Shown: piece after piece, positions 43,223 through 47,735 of the stretch
Layout: the number at the start of each line of letters is the position of its first letter
Position numbering within the stretch: the first letter of the stretch is position 1
Assembly (NCBI GenBank): GCA_964478425.1
Contig: CAYZIB010000009.1
Location: 1-47,735, forward strand
Source: CAYZIB01 sp964478425
GTDB lineage: Bacteria; Bacillota_I; Bacilli_A; Acholeplasmatales; WRBM01
Length of the DNA: 47,735 bases
Reading direction: 5' to 3'
Notes under the pieces: model-generated
Databases searched by the model: none
Told to the model about the DNA's origin: nothing
The model's input: only the letters and a program-made list of their open reading frames with translations
Translations under genes and position numbers: made by a program

Positions 43223-44731
43223 TTACTTTAATTTAATTTCAATTCCAATTTCAAACATTCTACGCCAAGGCATATATAAATCGACAATTTCATATATATT
43301 ATTTAAACTTGGCATTAGTTTTGGAATATAATTATTAATATATTTTTTTACATGTTCTGATGCATATCCTCTTACATCTTCAACATAAAAATATGAATAA
43401 TTTTTTTGTGGTAATTCTTTTTCAGTAACAGCACTTCTTGCATAACTGCAATATCCAATATCTTCTAAATATCTTGCAACTAAAAATTCTCTATGAGATT
43501 TAGTATCTCCGTAATACAAGAATACAAGTCCCATTGGTATTGTTGTACCTAAAGTATTACTTGATGTATTCCATCCAGCATAAGCAGCAACTTTTAAACT
43601 TAAACCTTTTAAATCTAATAAACGAACTAAATCAACATCTCCACCATTTAAAAAACTTAAATCTGCTACCATTACTGGCTTATTTAAAGTGTTTATACAG
43701 TAATTTGTATATTCAATAGATTCAATTAAATTTCTATTAACAACTGTTTCTAATGGTTGTGTTAAATAACATCCTGGATCTACTAGCATTCTAGAACCCA
43801 TTGATGCAAGTAAAACAATATCAGATTCTACTAAAGAATCAACTACTAATGCACCAGCCGCCATTAATTGATATTTGATTGTTGTATCTAAATAACGATC
43901 TTCTAAACAAGGTATAGAAAATGGTGCAGAAATTGTATTATATTTAATATAAACTTTAGGTAATTTATTAATTGAATGTAAAAGCATTCTTGATAATAAT
44001 GTATTGGCAACTTCATCTGCTCCTGGATACATGTAGCATACTAAATCAAGATTTTTTTCAACAATAACTTTTTTTACCTTTTTTTGATCCATTGCTGTAT
44101 ATCCAAATTCTGATGAATCATCTTGTGGAATAATCATAAAATCAATTGTTTTATCATAAACATAATTTAATACTTCAACATTCATGTTTGTATTAACATT
44201 TCTTCTTGTAATAAATTCATCATACACTTTTTCTGGAATATTAATATTTTTATACTCTAGTTTTTCTTCTTCTGTTAAAATTCCTAATTCTTCTTTGTGT
44301 TTAAAAACACCTGTTTTAAATAAAGAAACACCATAATCATCATAATAATCAGGTTCTTCATCACTAGAATTATATTGAGGACATCTCATTATTAATTGAA
44401 ATGCATATATTATAATATTTGGATTAATTTTTTTAATTTCATGTAAAATTTCTAATCTTTCTTTTAAAACTTCAAAAGAATCAAAATGTAATCTTGATGG
44501 TACAATTCCTCCATAAAGTAAAGTATCTAATGCAAGAACCATTCCATATGCATCTTTTGCTTCTTCTAATAAAAATTCTTTAATTTTTTCTAAATTACCA
44601 GGTTTTTTCTTTACTCCCATTATATCCATACTTGGAACTACAACAGAAATATCTGTACTTTTAAATATTTTTTGAGGAAAAACATAATTACAAGGTCTTT
44701 CATCAAGTGGTAATAATACTACTTTTTTCAT
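43223..44731 (-). CDS. DUF4127 family protein
   Basis: 502 residues. The N-terminus VVLLPLDERPCNYVFPQ, ALDTLLYGGIVPSRLHF and the later ADLSFLNGGDVDL and AYAGWNTSSNTLGT are typical of DUF4127, a cytoplasmic family of unknown function common in Bacillota. The conserved Asp/Glu/Arg and Gly-Gly phrases look like an enzyme active site, but no reaction is established as far as I know. AAAGGAGAG precedes the ATG. It lies 76 bp behind an MFS transporter whose terminator overlaps its own stop. No clear terminator follows DUF4127, so some read-through into marR is possible. Confidence 0.85.
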   Translation of the reverse strand: MKKVVLLPLDERPCNYVFPQKIFKSTDISVVVPSMDIMGVKKKPGNLEKIKEFLLEEAKDAYGMVLALDTLLYGGIVPSRLHFDSFEVLKERLEILHEIKKINPNIIIYAFQLIMRCPQYNSSDEEPDYYDDYGVSLFKTGVFKHKEELGILTEEEKLEYKNINIPEKVYDEFITRRNVNTNMNVEVLNYVYDKTIDFMIIPQDDSSEFGYTAMDQKKVKKVIVEKNLDLVCYMYPGADEVANTLLSRMLLHSINKLPKVYIKYNTISAPFSIPCLEDRYLDTTIKYQLMAAGALVVDSLVESDIVLLASMGSRMLVDPGCYLTQPLETVVNRNLIESIEYTNYCINTLNKPVMVADLSFLNGGDVDLVRLLDLKGLSLKVAAYAGWNTSSNTLGTTIPMGLVFLYYGDTKSHREFLVARYLEDIGYCSYARSAVTEKELPQKNYSYFYVEDVRGYASEHVKKYINNYIPKLMPSLNNIYEIVDLYMPWRRMFEIGIEIKLK

Positions 44732-44790
44732 TTATTTCTCTCCTTTAATAACTATATTTATATTATAACATGTTTTTTTTTAATTAAAAG

Positions 44791-44815
44791 AAAAAAGACT
44801 AATTAAATTAGTCTT
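44791..44815 (-). terminator. Terminator overlapping the MFS stop codon
   Basis: AAGACTAAT (44795-44803) pairs with 44807-44815 and is followed by six U's on the minus strand. The MFS stop codon (44808-44810) lies in the stem. Confidence 0.8.
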
Positions 44816-46172
44816 GATCAAAACTTTCTAATCCCTTTTTTATAGTTATTTTGTTTTTTCCTTCCTTAACATTTATAAAAACTAATAATGCAATAATACT
44901 TACTATAAAAGAATAAATATATAATGTATCAATTCTACCTTCAAAAATAAAAGTTGAGATTGCTCCCATTAAAATTGGAGTAATAGTTTGAGCCAACATA
45001 GAAAATGTATAATAATACCCTGTATATAGCCCAACATTACCTTTATGGCTCATTTCTACTATCATTGGATAACTATTAACATTTATTATTGCCCAACCAA
45101 TACCAGCAATAATAAACGATATATAAGAAAACATACTAAATTCAATATTTAAAAAATAATATGGCACATTTAATCCAACTCCAAGTATTAATAATAAAAT
45201 TCCAATAATAACACTTTTCTTTCTGCCAATTTTAATTGCTAAATTTCCTGCAGGAATAAATGTTATTACACTTGAAACAGTTAAAATAGTAACAGCAGTT
45301 GATGCAATTGCTGATTGACCAAATTTTGTTGAAAAATAAATACTATTAAATGATTCTATTGCATTAAATGCCATATACCATAAAAATACAGATATTAAAA
45401 TTATCCACATATTTTTTTTATCTTTTTTAGATAATTTTTTTCCTTCAACAATTTCTTCTTCAGTATTTGAATATTTTTCTCCTATTTCCATTTCACCTTT
45501 AACTTCTTCTAATATTTTTGGTTCGTTTATTTTTAAAATTAAAATTATTAATGAAACAACTAAAAATATAGATGTTAATAAAAACGGAACAATAATAATA
45601 AATTTATTATTTATATAAGCATCATTTTTAACTAAAGGAAAAATCATTCCTATTAAAGCAGCAAAAATCGCTCCTAAATATCCAACTAAATTAATTATAC
45701 CATTAGCTTTACTTCTTAGTGGTTTTGGTGTAATATCAGGCATTAATGCAACAGCTGGATTTCTATAAACATTCATAATTATTAATGTTAAAAGCATAAA
45801 AAGTATTACTCCAAATAATGAATGTTTAATATAAAATACAGAAATAAAAGGAAATACAATAATAGAAAAAATCATTCCTAAAACAATATAAGGCATCCTT
45901 TTACCATATTTAGATTTAGTATTATCAGATAATTTTCCAAAAACAGGTAACATGAATAATGCAAGCAAATTATCCAAAGCCATTATTACCCCAATAATAA
46001 ATGTTGAATACTTTTCTGCTTCTTCTCCAAATTTTTGATTCAAACTATCTTTTAATAAATCTTTTAAATATAAAGGACAATAATTATTATAAACTTGCCA
46101 TAACATTAAAATAGCAAAAAAAGCAAATCCAATAATAAATGTTCTTTTATAATTGAGTTTTAAATTTTCCAT
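44808..46172 (-). CDS. MFS transporter, GPH/SLC45-like
   Basis: 454 residues, twelve TM helices in two halves joined by a charged loop of about 40 residues (ILEEVKGEMEIGEKYSNTEE onward). FGKLSDNTKSKYGKRMPYIV after TM2 is the D-x-T-x-S-x-x-G-x-R-x-P pattern of glycoside-pentoside-hexuronide and SLC45-type sugar transporters, so uptake of a sugar or glycoside with a cation is the best guess. GGAGG lies before the ATG. The neighbouring SGNH hydrolase, divergent on the other strand, could deacylate such a glycoside. Confidence 0.85.
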   Translation of the reverse strand: MENLKLNYKRTFIIGFAFFAILMLWQVYNNYCPLYLKDLLKDSLNQKFGEEAEKYSTFIIGVIMALDNLLALFMLPVFGKLSDNTKSKYGKRMPYIVLGMIFSIIVFPFISVFYIKHSLFGVILFMLLTLIIMNVYRNPAVALMPDITPKPLRSKANGIINLVGYLGAIFAALIGMIFPLVKNDAYINNKFIIIVPFLLTSIFLVVSLIILILKINEPKILEEVKGEMEIGEKYSNTEEEIVEGKKLSKKDKKNMWIILISVFLWYMAFNAIESFNSIYFSTKFGQSAIASTAVTILTVSSVITFIPAGNLAIKIGRKKSVIIGILLLILGVGLNVPYYFLNIEFSMFSYISFIIAGIGWAIINVNSYPMIVEMSHKGNVGLYTGYYYTFSMLAQTITPILMGAISTFIFEGRIDTLYIYSFIVSIIALLVFINVKEGKNKITIKKGLESFDQD

Positions 46173-46189
46173 AAACTACCTCCATTTAT

Positions 46190-46218
46190 ATTTTACTATA
46201 CGAATTATTTTTAAACAA
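46190..46218 (-). promoter_or_regulatory. Promoter of the MFS transporter gene
   Basis: Minus strand TTGTTT (46218-46213), a 17-bp spacer and TAAAAT (46195-46190). Confidence 0.55.
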
Positions 46219-46232
46219 GTTTTAATTATTTG

Positions 46233-46241
46233 TGTTATAAT
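46233..46241 (+). promoter_or_regulatory. Extended -10 promoter of the SGNH hydrolase gene
   Basis: TGTTATAAT with GGTGAT following at 46248-46253. The leader would be only about 12 nt long. Confidence 0.55.
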
Positions 46242-46259
46242 TAAATTGGTGATTTAATT

Positions 46260-47351
46260 ATGGAAAAAATAAAACGCAATTTAGATAAAAATATGTATCA
46301 AAATATTATAAATGATAGTGATGAATTTAATTTTGTTAAAATTCCAGATGATACTATTGAACTTACAGGATTCCCATTTATTAATAATGATTTTGTCTTT
46401 AGAAGATTGCCATTATATTCTAAAGATATTATAGATAAAGTTCATCCTAGTTTGAATGAAATTTCTAATTATACATCTGGAGGAATGATTAGATTTAATA
46501 CTACATCAACAAAAATTGCTTTAATTGTTAAAACATTTAATCCTGATCCTATGATTCATATGACTGATTTAGGACAAAGTGGATTTGATATATATATTGA
46601 TTATGATAATAAAGGCTATAGATTTTATAATATTACACGTTTTTTTAAAAACAGTGATAATTATGATACAGAAATATTTTTAGATTTTCCAAACCAAGAA
46701 AAAGAAATTTTAATTAATTTCCCACTTTATAGTTATGTTAGTGAAATATATATTGGTTATAAAAAAGATGGAATAATAAAAAAGCCAAGACTTTATAAAA
46801 ATCATGGTAAAATAGTTTTTTATGGAACATCAATTACTCAAGGAGGTTGTGTTTCTAGACCTGGACTAAGCTATCCTAATATTTTAAGTAGATTATTAGA
46901 TGTTGAAATTTTTAATATAAGTTTTACAGGAAATGCCTTTGGTGAAATAGAAATAGCGGAAATTATTTCAAATCTTGATGATTTAAATTCTGTAGTTTTA
47001 GATTATGAAGCAAATTCAAGAGGAGGAGCATTAGAAAATAGTTTAATTCCTTTTATTAAAAAAATAAGAGAAAAAAATAAAGATATCCCTATTATTGTTT
47101 TATCAAGAATACCTTATATTTATGAATACTTATATAATAAAAATTTAGAAATAGCTAATAAATATATTAAATTTTATAAAAATAGTTTAAAACAACTAAA
47201 AGATAAAAATGTTTATTTTATTAATTGCCATAAAGCATATGATAAATATTATTATGATTATACAGTAGATGGAATTCATCCAAATGATATTGGAATGTAT
47301 AAATTAGCTTTATATTTATATCCAAAATTGAAAAAAATTATTAATAAGTAA
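46260..47351 (+). CDS. SGNH/GDSL-family hydrolase with N-terminal beta domain
   Basis: 363 residues without a signal peptide. The first 180 residues form a beta-rich domain like those ahead of SGNH_hydro_3 esterases. The catalytic half has block I VFYGTSITQGG with Ser191, block II FTGNAFGE with Gly224/Asn225, a block III Asn probably in DYEANS (252), and block V VDGIHPND with Asp337 and His340. Cytoplasmic enzymes of this type often remove acetyl groups from sugars. GGTGAT seven bases before the ATG sets the start. It is divergent from the sugar-type MFS transporter, and a shared role in glycoside use is an inference. Confidence 0.87.
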   Translation: MEKIKRNLDKNMYQNIINDSDEFNFVKIPDDTIELTGFPFINNDFVFRRLPLYSKDIIDKVHPSLNEISNYTSGGMIRFNTTSTKIALIVKTFNPDPMIHMTDLGQSGFDIYIDYDNKGYRFYNITRFFKNSDNYDTEIFLDFPNQEKEILINFPLYSYVSEIYIGYKKDGIIKKPRLYKNHGKIVFYGTSITQGGCVSRPGLSYPNILSRLLDVEIFNISFTGNAFGEIEIAEIISNLDDLNSVVLDYEANSRGGALENSLIPFIKKIREKNKDIPIIVLSRIPYIYEYLYNKNLEIANKYIKFYKNSLKQLKDKNVYFINCHKAYDKYYYDYTVDGIHPNDIGMYKLALYLYPKLKKIINK

Positions 47352-47365
47352 TATAAAATCAAATG

Positions 47366-47424
47366 AGACTGGAAAAAATTGATTTTAGAAAAATAAAATC
47401 AAAAAAATTCACAGTCTTTTTTTA
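47366..47424 (+). terminator. Long imperfect terminator hairpin of the SGNH hydrolase gene
   Basis: AGACTG (47366-47371) pairs with CAGTCT (47412-47417), and an inner AT-rich stem (TGATTTT with AAAATCA) extends it. A T-run follows. Confidence 0.7.
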
Positions 47425-47428
47425 TTTT

Positions 47429-47465
47429 AAAAAAAGTATAACCATCAATTAAAATAGTTATACTT
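47429..47465 (-). terminator. Minus-strand terminator for a gene to the right
   Basis: AAGTATAAC (47434-47442) pairs with 47457-47465 around a 14-base loop, and the minus strand continues with seven U's. It implies minus-strand transcription entering from the right edge. Confidence 0.6.
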
Positions 47466-47674
47466 ATATGAATTTATGTTATTTATTTTTTTTTTATAAT
47501 CATTCCGGGAAACAAGACTCAATCTTTTTTTTAAATATAATTATATAATTTTAAGCAAATATTTTATTCTATTTCAATTTTTATCACACATTTTTTAAAC
47601 AGTAGCTTGTAATACTATGTTGCTATAAATGTCAAGTTAAATATCCCCCCCAATTGGGTACATTTATTATATTA
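47466..47674. other. Non-coding stretch before the right edge
   Basis: About 210 AT-rich bases without an open frame of note. It contains a C-run leading into the palindrome CCCAATTGGG (47649-47658), unusual in this AT-rich DNA, and on the minus strand a lone TTGACA (47636-47631). GC-rich palindromes of this kind can mark insertion-sequence ends, but no matching repeat is seen in the window. Confidence 0.4.
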
Positions 47675-47734
47675 TTAACATATGGTAAGACGTTCTGTTT
47701 CAATCAACGCTTTTTTCTTAATCAGTAATGCCGT
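47675..47734 (-). pseudogene. Possible 3' end of a transposase gene running off the right edge
   Basis: On the minus strand a frame comes in from the right edge and ends at TAA 47675-47677. It reads TALLIKKKALIETERLTIC. The phrase KKALIET resembles the K-R-x-I-I-E-[ST] segment near the C-terminus of IS982-type and related transposases, after which about ten more conserved residues would be expected. Here the frame stops early, so it may be a degraded copy. Only 19 residues are visible. Confidence 0.25.
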
Positions 47735-47735
47735 A

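Overview
The window is very AT-rich (roughly three quarters A+T) and uses the standard genetic code, with TGG for Trp and a tRNA-Trp of anticodon CCA. Strong AGGAGG or GGTGAT ribosome-binding sites, TTGNNN-17-TATAAT promoters and U-tailed hairpins are everywhere. With GerA-type spore germination genes, HprK, WhiA, KtrAB and PcrA/LigA/UvrA, this points to a low-GC Bacillota, probably a Bacilli/Erysipelotrichia/RF39-like spore former. I cannot name the species.

Left part (1-7085). It opens with the 3' part of a DUF4143-type AAA ATPase gene broken by an in-frame TAA. A long 5' leader with an 11-bp inverted repeat and a 7-codon mini-ORF follows, leading into a lipoprotein and a secreted papain-like cysteine peptidase. 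Then come an APH-fold kinase, a two-TM membrane protein, and on the minus strand a secreted S1 serine peptidase with a small membrane protein.

Giant gene (7192-17316, minus). About 3,374 codons join a CvpA-like four-TM N-terminus to some 3,150 residues of degenerate helical repeats, predicted to be extracellular. It holds a 600-bp direct duplication, identical as far as I can read, with a 1,122-bp period, and a C-terminal ~79-residue repeat marked by W-x-x-E. It is the most unusual object here. Its promoter carries a 19-bp dyad over the -10. A tRNA-Trp gene lies upstream on the other strand.

Middle (17635-28734). A gerB-gerA-gerC operon, possibly ending in a 32-aa membrane peptide; a MarR-DegV operon with a perfect operator-like dyad, divergent from ktrB-ktrA; a membrane protein/small membrane protein/TetR group; a membrane-bound XRE regulator; an Lgt-family protein lacking the canonical catalytic motif; and a DtxR-family regulator.

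Right part (28845-47735). A tightly overlapping minus-strand operon pcrA - membrane protein - ligA - uvrA - membrane protein - hprK - whiA joins DNA repair to carbon control and development; hprK appears to start at TTG and whiA at CTG. Next is a MarR-controlled heterodimeric ABC exporter with one degenerate ATP site, then a DUF4127 protein, an MFS transporter and a divergent SGNH hydrolase. The right edge holds terminators and a possible transposase tail.

All functions are read from motifs and remembered family features; no database search was run.
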